The notes: generated from the sequence alone by a model not told the origin. DNA of 42,274 nucleotides from a virus (IMGVR_UViG_3300003323_000383:3738-46011); one strand, 5' to 3'. Positions 14,605 to 21,320 are shown, counted from the stretch's first letter. A program made the numbers and translations.

Positions 14605-14853
14605 ATGACTTGCATCAAAACGGGAGCAGATGTCTTGCTCGACTCTCACGGCGCGACCGTCCACGGAGACTTGTACGAGGTAGGTGACACGTACATTCTG
14701 CTGTGCGGCGCGAGTGTACACGACTGTATGGAGCACGACCCCTCGCGCTACCATATCCGCGTCAAGGGCGATTGGCATGCCCTCGGCTCGCGCGCAATCG
14801 CGTTCGAGGCCTCGGCGGCCATTGACTTCAACTACGAGGGGACTGAGCTATGA
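14605..14853 (+). CDS. Hypothetical protein, 82 aa
   Basis: ATG at 14605 follows CACGGAGGCTTAGC, an RBS repeated exactly before the methyltransferase gene at 21652-21665. The product alternates strands and polar turns (VLLDSHGATVHGDLYEVGD, then TYILLCGASVHDCME) with three Cys residues and no membrane segment, suggesting a small beta-barrel. Function unknown. It opens a run of overlapping small genes to 15439. Confidence 0.6.
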   Translation: MTCIKTGADVLLDSHGATVHGDLYEVGDTYILLCGASVHDCMEHDPSRYHIRVKGDWHALGSRAIAFEASAAIDFNYEGTEL

Positions 14854-15050
14854 GATCCCTCAACTCGAAGGTGAAGCAGTGCCTCCAGCTCTCCGACGGC
14901 GACCTCACGGTGTGGGAAGAGGGCTTCCTCGAAAACATCTCTGACCGGACAAACTCCGGGCAGGATTGCACCCGGCTCAGTGACGCTCAGATCGACAAGG
15001 TCGAGCAGATTTGGGCCAAACACTTCGGAGGCGATGATGCGGGCCGTTGA
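14850..15050 (+). CDS. Hypothetical protein, 66 aa
   Basis: The ATG at 14850 overlaps the preceding TGA. The product is a soluble, mostly helical small protein (SDGDLTVWEEGFLENISDRT, then LSDAQIDKVEQIWAKHFGG) with two Cys. The final segment, a helix with Trp-Ala-Lys-His, is a common ending of small phage proteins of unknown role. No motif for enzymatic activity. Confidence 0.6.
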   Translation: MRSLNSKVKQCLQLSDGDLTVWEEGFLENISDRTNSGQDCTRLSDAQIDKVEQIWAKHFGGDDAGR

Positions 15051-15249
15051 TGAACAGAACACGAAGGCCGCAGCAATGCGCCTCGCTGCCCGCGCCGAGC
15101 CCGGCAGTCTGCTCGACGTGCTGGAAGAAGCCCTTTCCTTCGTCTCCCGCCATTCCGAGTCGTGGTACTACAGCGGCCAGGAGTTGTGTGGGAAGCTTGA
15201 AGGGAAGATTGACGAACTGAAGGGAGGGAATGATGGCACACGGACCTGA
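15037..15249 (+). CDS. Hypothetical helical protein, 70 aa
   Basis: Two ATGs in tandem occur at 15034 and 15037; the second is five bases from GGAGG and is preferred. The sequence is helical and charged (AVDEQNTKAAAMRLAARAE, then LLDVLEEALSFVSRHSESW), with a C-terminal helix (ELCGKLEGKIDELKGG). It overlaps both neighbours by 14-17 bases. Function unknown. Confidence 0.6.
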   Translation: MRAVDEQNTKAAAMRLAARAEPGSLLDVLEEALSFVSRHSESWYYSGQELCGKLEGKIDELKGGNDGTRT

Positions 15250-15439
15250 AGCGGAAGCACGCATCGCCCACCTCCGGCGCGAAGCGACCACCCGCGACCT
15301 CACCCCCGACGAGACCCGCGAGGTCATCGCGTTGCTTCGGGCGGGCCGCGTCTCGGCCTTCCACGCATCCGACACAGCGAGGAAGAAGACCGCGAAGGTC
15401 GAGATTCCCAACGCGGATGACTTGCTGGCGGACTTTTGA
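15233..15439 (+). CDS. Hypothetical basic helical protein, 68 aa
   Basis: Tandem ATGs occur at 15230 and 15233; GGAGG with a five-base spacer favours 15233. The middle (LTPDETREVIALLRAGR) is a helix-loop-helix. The C-terminus (KKTAKVEIPNADDLLADF) ends in acidic residues with a terminal Phe. Its end, ADDLLADF, is a plausible docking peptide, but there is no evidence for a partner. No domain recognised. Confidence 0.6.
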   Translation: MAHGPEAEARIAHLRREATTRDLTPDETREVIALLRAGRVSAFHASDTARKKTAKVEIPNADDLLADF

Positions 15440-15441
15440 CC

Positions 15442-15618
15442 ATGCGCTACTGCGAAGTGTGTGGCGACGAGGTTGATACCTATATCGATGACACCTCGTT
15501 CGACCATGAATTCGGCGTGCACCTTCAATACGACATCAAGTGTAAGGAGTGTGATAACATATTAGAGGCCTGTAACGGTCGCCCGCCAGAGGAGCCCTAT
15601 GATGCCGAAGAGCTTTGA
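15442..15618 (+). CDS. Small zinc-finger-like protein, 58 aa
   Basis: ATG at 15442 is preferred to TTG at 15436. The two Cys pairs, CEVCG (residues 4-8) and CKECD (34-38), are spaced as in a treble-clef or zinc ribbon, with acidic residues between them (DTYIDDTSFDHEF). The protein is strongly acidic, so nucleic-acid binding is less likely than protein binding. It lies beside another CxxC protein, so the pair may have related roles. Function unknown. Confidence 0.6.
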   Translation: MRYCEVCGDEVDTYIDDTSFDHEFGVHLQYDIKCKECDNILEACNGRPPEEPYDAEEL

Positions 15619-15817
15619 ACACTGGCTCGACGGCGCGGGCCGAGGCGAGACGGAGGAGGTGGATGACACCTACTACTTCGTCTGTAGGGGCTGCGGGAAG
15701 TCGGAGTATGTCTCTCTCGCAGAGTATGAAAACGGCGATACCGGTTGGTACGCCGAGCAGCATCCAATGGGCCACTTCACCGGCGTGTGCGGCGGCTCCC
15801 CGTGGTGTTTACCTTGA
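15602..15817 (+). CDS. Small Cys-rich acidic protein, 71 aa
   Basis: Tandem ATGs occur at 15599 and 15602; the second lies seven bases from GGAG. The residues YYFVCRGCGKSEYVSL contain CxxC, and CGGSPWC near the end adds two more Cys, giving a likely zinc site. The rest is acidic and aromatic (GWYAEQHPMGHF). It overlaps the preceding gene by 17 bases. Function unknown. Confidence 0.6.
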   Translation: MPKSFEHWLDGAGRGETEEVDDTYYFVCRGCGKSEYVSLAEYENGDTGWYAEQHPMGHFTGVCGGSPWCLP

Positions 15818-15834
15818 GTCTAGGAGTACTTGAA

Positions 15835-16374
15835 ATGGATAGCCCGTTCAAAGGCGTTAAGGGTTGCGAAGACCCGTCGTGCATGGCGTGCCAACTCGCC
15901 CGCCTGTATCCCGAAGAGCACCGCGTCGCGGTAATCTACCACACCGCGCAAGTAATGGACCTCATGTGCATGTGCATGAGCCAAGCGCACCAAAAGACCA
16001 ACACGCTCGGGCAGGTGCTTGAAGCCCTCGGCGCCGAGGATCAGAAGACCAGGCTGTACAACCAAATCTTCGACCAGCTCTTCGCGGCGAACCTCGAGCA
16101 GCGCGCGAGGGGTATCATGGTGCTGGTGCAGACCTGCTTCGCCCTCCTCCCCACCGACATCATGGACGCGGCCCGCGCGACCTACATGGCCCGGCTCGAA
16201 GCGGCGGGGAAGGCGTCCGGCGAGACCGACGGCCACGGGTTCACGGAGGAGGAGATCCGCGAATCCCTGGACCTCGCCAAGCAGTACATCAAGGACCTCG
16301 AGCAGGGTGGGCAGGAGTACCTTGTGGGGATCACGGGGCAGTCGCCCCTCGGCTCAACCGACACGGTGCAGTGA
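15835..16374 (+). CDS. Conserved hypothetical with N-terminal CxxC, 179 aa
   Basis: ATG at 15835 follows AGGAG with eight bases between. Residues 10-20 read CEDPSCMACQL, a small Cys cluster. The rest is helical (YHTAQVMDLMCMCMSQAHQ, then QIFDQLFAANLEQRARGIM). The C-terminal third is charged and helical. It has many Met/Cys residues in the middle and resembles no enzyme family I know. It ends exactly at the start of the next gene. A metal-binding structural or regulatory role is possible. Confidence 0.6.
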   Translation: MDSPFKGVKGCEDPSCMACQLARLYPEEHRVAVIYHTAQVMDLMCMCMSQAHQKTNTLGQVLEALGAEDQKTRLYNQIFDQLFAANLEQRARGIMVLVQTCFALLPTDIMDAARATYMARLEAAGKASGETDGHGFTEEEIRESLDLAKQYIKDLEQGGQEYLVGITGQSPLGSTDTVQ

Positions 16375-16712
16375 TGAAGGATTACAACGAAGAATACGCT
16401 CAGCTGGAGATCGGAGACGTGATCCACTACGACGACACGGGCCGCTATGATAGGGCAGATGTGTTTACCGGCGTGGTGGAGCAGCAGCCAGAGTCTTCCT
16501 ACCTGCGCATCCGAGTTACAAAGTGGTACGTGCGCTCTGGCCATACCACTAACACCGAGTTCTGGCGCGTCGGAGATGGGGTGGTGGATAAGGAGTGCTA
16601 CAAGCTCCTCGCCCCCACCGGCGGCACGCAGCAACCCACCTCCCATATCGCCGGTCTCTCCCCCGAGACTATCGATTGGGACGCCCACAAGGCCTTTGGA
16701 GCCTCACTATGA
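16374..16712 (+). CDS. Hypothetical protein, SH3-like N-terminus, 112 aa
   Basis: The start is ATG at 16374, overlapping the previous TGA; a GTG one codon upstream is possible. The SD is weak, so expression probably depends on coupling. Strand pattern LEIGDVIHYDDTGRYDRAD, then YLRIRVTKWYVRSG and EFWRVGDGVV suggests a small SH3-like or barrel domain (about 1-80), followed by a flexible tail. Not recognised. Confidence 0.6.
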   Translation: MKDYNEEYAQLEIGDVIHYDDTGRYDRADVFTGVVEQQPESSYLRIRVTKWYVRSGHTTNTEFWRVGDGVVDKECYKLLAPTGGTQQPTSHIAGLSPETIDWDAHKAFGASL

Positions 16713-16954
16713 GCCACGCACCTACCACCAAGACCTGCAAGTCATGCCGGTTCTACAACGCCCCGACCTCCGAGTGCCGGCGCAACCCCCCGCAAGTCGG
16801 CATCGTGATGGGGATGCAACCCGGCACAGTCGCCACCGGCGGCCGCCCCGTTCCCGCTCCGATCCCGGTCGCGGCCTTTCCTAACATCGGGGAGCCCGAT
16901 AAGTACTGGTGCGGCCAGCATGAGTTCCACGCAACCCCTCTGGTGAAAGCATGA
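16709..16954 (+). CDS. Zinc-ribbon-like small phage protein, 81 aa
   Basis: ATG at 16709 has GGAG seven bases upstream. It begins with KTCKSCRFYNAPTSECRRNPP, then a Pro-rich linker and FPNIGEPDKYWCGQHEF. This is a widespread small phage layout with Cys-x2-Cys, Cys-Arg-Arg, and a C-terminal Trp-Cys-Gly-x-x-x-Phe, and it binds metal by its four Cys. Role unknown; its neighbours are replication-related, as is usual for this type. Confidence 0.7.
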   Translation: MSHAPTTKTCKSCRFYNAPTSECRRNPPQVGIVMGMQPGTVATGGRPVPAPIPVAAFPNIGEPDKYWCGQHEFHATPLVKA

Positions 16955-17208
16955 ACATCACCAAACGCTACAACATCGTCGCTTGCATCGGGTTGTACAC
17001 CGACGGCAGCGGCAAGAAGGTCTACCGCCGCGTCGGCACTCTCTGCGAGACCGACACCGGCCCGGTGATCTTCATGGACACCACCTTCACTCCCGCCGGT
17101 TGTCACGGGAATAAAGGTGGCTCGGCCATTCTGTCCTGCTATGCCGAGGACGAGAGTGGCTACCCACGTCGTACTACGCCCGGCGAAGACGACGACATTC
17201 CGTTCTAA
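16951..17208 (+). CDS. Beta-barrel-type protein with SSB-like acidic tip, 85 aa
   Basis: ATG at 16951 overlaps the previous stop. The body (about 1-65) is a beta-rich fold (YNIVACIGLYTDGSGKKVY, then RRVGTLCETDTGPVIFM) like small phage proteins next to replication genes. The last residues, GEDDDIPF, are almost identical to the C-terminal tip of bacterial single-stranded DNA-binding protein (DDDIPF), which recruits replication and repair partners. A DNA-fork role is therefore inferred. The barrel itself is shorter than an OB-fold SSB, and DNA binding is not shown. Confidence 0.65.
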   Translation: MNITKRYNIVACIGLYTDGSGKKVYRRVGTLCETDTGPVIFMDTTFTPAGCHGNKGGSAILSCYAEDESGYPRRTTPGEDDDIPF

Positions 17209-17219
17209 GGAGAGCTAGC

Positions 17220-17573
17220 ATGATCGAGTTTCAAGTAGGTATTTTCGCGTCCCTCGTAGATGAGTATGATCCGGAGGAAGGGCGCTATGTACAGCACATT
17301 CGCTATGTCGTGAAGGACTGGTGCGATGAGAAGGGCATCGCGTATCGGGCGGAAGAAGGCATGGTCTTCGTCTGCCACCACAACTTCACGTTCGACGAGG
17401 CGCAAGGTATCACGCGCGAGCAAGTCATTCTCGGAATGGTCGAGGGGCTCGAGGCGAAGAAGCGCAGCATTCAGGCCGACGCGCAAGCCACCATCACCAA
17501 CATCGACCAGAAGATCGGCTCGCTGCTCATGTTGCGTGCGCCGTCGGACGATACGGAGGTGCAAGATGTCTGA
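17220..17573 (+). CDS. Hypothetical protein, possible metal-free coiled-coil tail, 117 aa
   Basis: The start at 17220 follows AGGAG with a short AGCTAGC spacer. The N-terminal half is mixed alpha/beta (IEFQVGIFASLVDEYDPEE, then HIRYVVKDWCDEKGIAYRA). The C-terminal half is helical and Gln/Ala/Lys-rich (EGLEAKKRSIQADAQATI) and likely to form a short coil. It overlaps the nuclease gene downstream by eight bases, so the two are likely translated together. Confidence 0.6.
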   Translation: MIEFQVGIFASLVDEYDPEEGRYVQHIRYVVKDWCDEKGIAYRAEEGMVFVCHHNFTFDEAQGITREQVILGMVEGLEAKKRSIQADAQATITNIDQKIGSLLMLRAPSDDTEVQDV

Positions 17574-18495
17574 CCTCATCCCGACGACCTTCCCCGAGGT
17601 GCTCGACAGCACCATGATTACCACCTACCGGGCGTGCCCCCACAAGTTCTTTCGGGAATACTGCCAGCACTGGAAATCCGCCACACCCTCCGTCCACCTC
17701 CACGCGGGCGCGGCCTTCGCGAAGGGGCTCGAAGTCGCCCGCCTCGCCCATTACCGGGACGGCAAGGGGCAGGAAGACGCCCTCGAAGACGGCATGACGG
17801 CGCTGTTGAAGGCGTACGGCGACTTCGACTGCCCCGAGGACTCTGCGAAGTCCGCGACCCGGATGGCGGGCGCGCTGGAGTTCTACTTCGAGCGCTACCC
17901 CTTCGCGTTCGAGGACGCGCCCCCGCACACGGTAGCGTCGACGGGGCTCCCCGCCGTGGAGTTCAACTTCGCGGAACCCCTCCCCATCCACCACCCGGAC
18001 ACGGGCAACCCCCTCATCATCGCGGGCCGGTTCGACCAAGTGGTTGACTACGCCGGCGGGGTGTGGGGCGAGGATGACAAGACGGCCTCGCAGCTCGGGG
18101 CCTCGTGGCCGAAGCAGTGGGACATGCGGTTCCAGTTCTCGACCTACTGCTGGGGCGCGAAGCGTGCGGGCATGCCCCTCCAAGGCTTCCTCGTCCGGGG
18201 GATCAGCATCCTCAAGCGCGGCTACGACACCATGCAAGCGATCACCTACCGCCCCGAGTGGATGCTCCAGCGGTGGGAGGAGGAGATGCTGCACACCGTC
18301 GGGCGGATGGTGGAGGATTGGGTCGCGTATCGCGCGTCCGCGCCGATCTCCTTCACCCACAACGAGGGCGATGCGTGTAACGCCTACGGTGGATGCGGCA
18401 TGCGCACGGTGTGCCTTGCCGTAGACCCGGAACCGTGGCTCCGGACCTCCTACGAGCAGCGCGTCTGGAACCCGTTGACCCGAGGGGAAGAGTGA
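17566..18495 (+). CDS. PD-(D/E)XK nuclease, Cas4/RecB-like, probable Fe-S protein
   Basis: This probably processes DNA ends in recombination. Residues 17-32 (MITTYRACPHKFFREY) match the RecB/Cas4 entry motif. The nuclease core shows GRFDQVV (154-160; D157) and GEDDKTA (168-174; K172), the expected D...(D/E)xK residues. Four Cys are placed at C24, C271, C277 and C283, the layout of the iron-sulphur 'staple' in AddB and Cas4. ATG at 17566 follows GGAGG. The NTPase and DUF669-like genes downstream fit a phage recombination module; 309 residues is normal for this family. Confidence 0.8.
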   Translation: MSDLIPTTFPEVLDSTMITTYRACPHKFFREYCQHWKSATPSVHLHAGAAFAKGLEVARLAHYRDGKGQEDALEDGMTALLKAYGDFDCPEDSAKSATRMAGALEFYFERYPFAFEDAPPHTVASTGLPAVEFNFAEPLPIHHPDTGNPLIIAGRFDQVVDYAGGVWGEDDKTASQLGASWPKQWDMRFQFSTYCWGAKRAGMPLQGFLVRGISILKRGYDTMQAITYRPEWMLQRWEEEMLHTVGRMVEDWVAYRASAPISFTHNEGDACNAYGGCGMRTVCLAVDPEPWLRTSYEQRVWNPLTRGEE

Positions 18496-18683
18496 TGAAT
18501 CTTCAGGATCTGCAAGACCTACTAAATGAGGCGACTTTTGACGCCGTCATGGAGTTGGGTGTTCGTAGAGAAGAAATAGACGTATTAGTGCACGACGTTA
18601 ACAACTATGCAGGTGCACACCATATTGCGAACGTATCATATCGAAATGGGCGTTTGTACATCACATTAGGGGACGAAGCGTGA
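18495..18683 (+). CDS. AT-richer small hypothetical protein, 62 aa
   Basis: ATG at 18495 overlaps the nuclease stop. The product is a mostly helical acidic protein (LQDLQDLLNEATFDAVMEL) followed by a strand (HHIANVSYRNGRLYITL). By eye its codons end more often in A or T than its neighbours' (TTA, ATA, GTA are used), so it may have come from a different source. There are no Cys residues. Function unknown. The next gene's GTG overlaps its stop. Confidence 0.6.
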   Translation: MNLQDLQDLLNEATFDAVMELGVRREEIDVLVHDVNNYAGAHHIANVSYRNGRLYITLGDEA

Positions 18684-19570
18684 CCCGCCCGGACGGTGTA
18701 GCCAAGGTCATCTGGACCGACGCTTCAGGCACCACGCGGGGAACCGCCGAGGTGTATTGTGCCGCGCTCCAAGAGGCGAGTGGCCGCCGTCCGGGGTACT
18801 GGCCCTCCCGCACCTACATCTGTCCGCACTGCGGCCAGGCTTGGATGCGGGAGGAATGGAAGCACAAGTACCAGTACCGCTCGGGCGCGGGCCCGGCGTG
18901 GAAGGTGGTGGAGCGGCCCTGCCGGTGGCATGGTGACGGCACGCTCCTGTCCCACCTCCCCCTCGAATCATGCGATGCAGCTATCCTGCAGCGCGAACTG
19001 AAAATCCTTTTTGACGAGTTCGATCATGAGTACAACACCGGCTTCACCCCCTACCTCGGCCTCCCAAACCTTGCAGGAGACCACCACCGAGGAGCTAATC
19101 CTTCGCGGCCCGAAGGTGATGTTGCAAGGCCCGTCGGGGACTGGAAAAACGACCGCACTTGGGACAGCAGTGGACTGGTGCGAGAAGCACAACTGGCCGG
19201 TGTACGCTATGTTCACCGAGAACTCGACGGAAGTCCTGTACGGGTACTGGAAAGACAAGGGCCGGCCGATCCCCTCGAACCTCCATGTGGCGGACCTGAT
19301 GGTCAAGGCGGTGGACCTGACCTCCCTGATCGATGCGGCGGACAAGGTGGGGAAGCTGACCTACGAGTCCCTGACGAAGCTGATCGACCCCAAGCGCTCG
19401 GGGGAGAACAACGCGTACTGGAAGATCCTGAAGAGCTGTGCGAACTTCGTGGACTCCCGGACGGGGGAAGCGTTCGGGTCGCTGGAGTCGTTCCCGACGG
19501 AGAGCCTGTTCATCATGGACTCGCTGAGCGAGACGGCGAACGCGGCCTTCCGGATGCAGGTGGGGAATAA
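18680..19570 (+). CDS. Zinc-ribbon protein whose frame runs into the NTPase gene
   Basis: GTG at 18680 overlaps the preceding stop. Residues 1-115 look genuine: YICPHCGQAW (Cys pair near residue 49), then a second site RPCRWHGDGTLL, a layout I recall in phage zinc-ribbon proteins of about 110 residues, and a helical end (ILQRELKILFDEF). No stop occurs before the NTPase start at 19026, and the frame continues 181 more codons to 19570 with Gly/Pro/Arg/Asp-rich, unnatural sequence. The functional part is probably the first 110-120 residues; the read-through tail may be translated but is doubtful. Confidence 0.5.
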   Translation: MTRPDGVAKVIWTDASGTTRGTAEVYCAALQEASGRRPGYWPSRTYICPHCGQAWMREEWKHKYQYRSGAGPAWKVVERPCRWHGDGTLLSHLPLESCDAAILQRELKILFDEFDHEYNTGFTPYLGLPNLAGDHHRGANPSRPEGDVARPVGDWKNDRTWDSSGLVREAQLAGVRYVHRELDGSPVRVLERQGPADPLEPPCGGPDGQGGGPDLPDRCGGQGGEADLRVPDEADRPQALGGEQRVLEDPEELCELRGLPDGGSVRVAGVVPDGEPVHHGLAERDGERGLPDAGGE

Positions 19571-19928
19571 GCCCGTCGCCTCGCAGCCGGATTACCTCGT
19601 CGCGCAGCAGAACCTGCTGAACTTCCTCCGCCTCCTCACCCAAGGCATCCGCTGCGGGGTGATCCTCACCGCCCACGTGGACCGCCTCGTGGACGAGATC
19701 AACGGCGGGACGAAGATCACGACGAAGAGCATCGGGAAGGCCCTCGCGGGCGAACTGCCCCAACTGTTCAGCGATGTCATCCTCACAACGCGGATGGGTA
19801 CGGAGTGGGTGTGGGACACCGCCAACGTCATGACGGACCTCAAAACCCGCAACCTGACCTACAGCTCGAAGCTCCGCCCCGACTTCGCCCCGCTGTTCGA
19901 CAAGTGGCTCTCGCGAGCCCAATCATAA
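19026..19928 (+). CDS. RecA-fold phage NTPase (AAA_24 / Sak4-like)
   Basis: The protein has Walker A GPSGTGKT (residues 35-42), a Walker B-like FIMDSLSET (about 163-171) and ILTAHVDR near 205, in a RecA-type fold of about 300 residues. This architecture is the phage nucleotide-binding protein group that includes Sak4 single-strand annealing proteins. The nuclease upstream and DUF669-like gene downstream are their usual partners. I chose ATG at 19026; a TTG at 19011 lacks an SD. The start lies inside an overlapping open frame from the upstream gene. Role in homologous recombination is inferred by family and context. Confidence 0.8.
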   Translation: MSTTPASPPTSASQTLQETTTEELILRGPKVMLQGPSGTGKTTALGTAVDWCEKHNWPVYAMFTENSTEVLYGYWKDKGRPIPSNLHVADLMVKAVDLTSLIDAADKVGKLTYESLTKLIDPKRSGENNAYWKILKSCANFVDSRTGEAFGSLESFPTESLFIMDSLSETANAAFRMQVGNKPVASQPDYLVAQQNLLNFLRLLTQGIRCGVILTAHVDRLVDEINGGTKITTKSIGKALAGELPQLFSDVILTTRMGTEWVWDTANVMTDLKTRNLTYSSKLRPDFAPLFDKWLSRAQS

Positions 19929-19969
19929 TGTTGGTGTAGTACCTTAACGCGCTCAAACAGGAGGTTAAT

Positions 19970-20227
19970 ATGGCTGACACGAGGAACTCTCAACCCTTTC
20001 CGGTCCCGGAGGACCAAATGCCGTACTACACCAAAACCGAGCGCGTTAACCCCAACGTCGCGTTCGAGCAACTCGCACTGTTCCGCGCCTTCGAGTATTA
20101 CGAGACGCTGTTTATCAAGCTGGATAGCACGTCGGCCCTTGCCGTTCAGCTGCGTAAAGTGGAGACCATATCGCCTCAGGCGATCGTGGCTCCGGTGGGC
20201 CGCATTCAATACTGGTTGGAGAAATGA
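19970..20227 (+). CDS. Hypothetical protein, 85 aa
   Basis: ATG at 19970 follows AGGAGG with a six-base spacer, one of the strongest SDs in the operon, after a 41-base gap without a hairpin. The product begins polar and Pro-rich (NSQPFPVPEDQMPYY), then helical with aromatics (AFEQLALFRAFEYYETLF). No Cys, no membrane segment. Strong SD suggests high expression. Family not recognised. Confidence 0.65.
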   Translation: MADTRNSQPFPVPEDQMPYYTKTERVNPNVAFEQLALFRAFEYYETLFIKLDSTSALAVQLRKVETISPQAIVAPVGRIQYWLEK

Positions 20228-20228
20228 A

Positions 20229-20594
20229 ATGAAAGCAATCCTTGCAGCAGTGGCCCTCCTCGCAGCGCCCCTCGCCCACGCCGATGGTATTTGGGCGACC
20301 GCCCAGCTGTCCAACAACTCCCTCGTCCAGCTGTCGGATATATCGGTCGCGGACAAGGACCACCCCGGCTGTATCGGCGCCATGATGACCTTCCCGAATC
20401 CGAAGGAAGAGCCCATCTACGGCTGCTGGTCTAAGCCGGCGAAGGGCAAGATTCTCGTGACGTGGTTCTTCGACGGGGGCTCTACCCCGTGGGAGGAGAT
20501 GTACACCACCAAGCAATTCCACCTCACGCCGTACGGTGAGGGCATGTTCTCGATGCTGCTGAAGAAGCGTGCCGCGACCACGCCCTCCATGTGA
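20229..20594 (+). CDS. Exported small protein with Sec signal peptide, 121 aa
   Basis: ATG at 20229 is just after the previous stop with GGAG seven bases upstream. Residues 1-18 (MKAILAAVALLAAPLAHA) are a textbook Sec signal ending in A-H-A. The mature part is about 103 residues with three aromatic-rich strands (DHPGCIGAMMTFPNP, then YGCWSKPAKGKILVTWFF) and a Cys pair that could form a disulphide. A periplasmic location is likely. Possible roles are superinfection exclusion or envelope modification. The stop lies just before a hairpin. Confidence 0.7.
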   Translation: MKAILAAVALLAAPLAHADGIWATAQLSNNSLVQLSDISVADKDHPGCIGAMMTFPNPKEEPIYGCWSKPAKGKILVTWFFDGGSTPWEEMYTTKQFHLTPYGEGMFSMLLKKRAATTPSM

Positions 20595-20621
20595 TTGAGC
20601 GAGCGCCCATCTCGCACTCAA
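20595..20621 (+). other. Intercistronic hairpin with internal bulge
   Basis: TTGAG-CGAG (20595-20603) pairs with CTCG-CA-CTCAA (20611-20621), a nine-base-pair stem with a two-base bulge and a CGCCCAT loop. It begins immediately after the stop of the exported protein gene and precedes the RBS of the next gene. No T tract. Confidence 0.5.
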
Positions 20622-20656
20622 TGGGCATATCCCTTAACTCCGAAAGGAACTGTATC

Positions 20657-21121
20657 ATGACCTCCATGTTCGATCCCAACATCCTCCTCGACGCAACCCT
20701 GGCCGAACCGACCGAAAAGCGCCCTCCCCTCCCTGTCGGCGACTACACTGCGATCATCGGTGAAGTCACCGCCGGCACGTGGCAGTCGGCCAAGGACGCC
20801 ACGAAGTCCGGCGTGAAGTGGAACGTGCCGCTGGAGCTGCAAGTCCCCGCCGACATCCAGCAGCAACTCGGTATCGAGCTGCCCACCCTCAAGCTGACGG
20901 ACAGCATCATGCTGGACCTGACGCCGCAGGGCGGCCTCGACAACTCGATCGGCAAGAATGGCCGGCTTCGCATGTACCGCGAGGCGCTGGACATGAACAA
21001 GCCGGGCGACGTGTTCGGCGCGCGCAAGATGCAAGGCCAAGTAGTCCTGGTCCGCATCACGCACCGCGAGTACCAGGGGCAACTGCTGGAAGATGTTTCG
21101 AAGGTAGCCGCACCGGTCTAA
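20657..21121 (+). CDS. DUF669-like ssDNA-binding-type recombination partner, 154 aa
   Basis: ATG at 20657 follows AAGGA with spacer ACTGTATC. The pattern matches phage proteins that travel with Sak4-like annealases: DPNILLDATL at the start, LPVGDYTAIIGEVTAGTWQS, KSGVKWNVPLEL, IMLDLTPQGGLDN, then ALDMNKPGDVF and VVLVRITHREY. They are thought to act as single-stranded DNA-binding or annealing cofactors. The beta-rich fold agrees with that. The hairpin at 21140 closes the gene. Confidence 0.7.
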   Translation: MTSMFDPNILLDATLAEPTEKRPPLPVGDYTAIIGEVTAGTWQSAKDATKSGVKWNVPLELQVPADIQQQLGIELPTLKLTDSIMLDLTPQGGLDNSIGKNGRLRMYREALDMNKPGDVFGARKMQGQVVLVRITHREYQGQLLEDVSKVAAPV

Positions 21122-21139
21122 CCGCCGGCGTTTGACGAG

Positions 21140-21157
21140 CAGGGGCTCCGGCCCCTG
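21140..21157 (+). other. Intercistronic hairpin with TCCG loop
   Basis: CAGGGGC (21140-21146) pairs with GCCCCTG (21151-21157) around TCCG, followed by TTCCC. It lies 19 bases after the stop of the DUF669-like gene. A short stem of seven pairs with a mixed T/C tail gives it terminator-like strength. Confidence 0.5.
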
Positions 21158-21176
21158 TTCCCACTTGGAGCTTGGC

Positions 21177-21320
21177 ATGCATCGCAAGAACAAACCGCAT
21201 ATCCACTACCAGCAGGGTTACTGGCGTTGTATGCTGCGCTCTGGTGGCTTCGGCGGCAAGGGTCCCACCGTCGTGCTGGCGTATTGGGACTGGCGGAAGT
21301 GGAATACCATCCTCAACTAA
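21177..21320 (+). CDS. Small hypothetical protein, 47 aa
   Basis: ATG at 21177 has GGAG six bases upstream. The sequence MHRKNKPHIHYQQGYWRCML reads as a short strand pair, then GPTVVLAYWDWRKWN. It resembles the 47-residue protein at 25794 (KPHIWFRYGTWWC), both starting with Lys-Pro-His-Ile and an aromatic-Trp-x-Cys pattern. This suggests two copies of one small-protein type. Function unknown. Confidence 0.6.
   Translation: MHRKNKPHIHYQQGYWRCMLRSGGFGGKGPTVVLAYWDWRKWNTILN

Noticed and set aside
18997-19030. Possible programmed frameshift from the zinc-ribbon frame into the NTPase at the AAAATCCTTTTTG stretch.
   Set aside because: No canonical slippery heptamer in the correct phase is visible and the NTPase has its own plausible ATG; kept only as a speculative option in the overlap finding.
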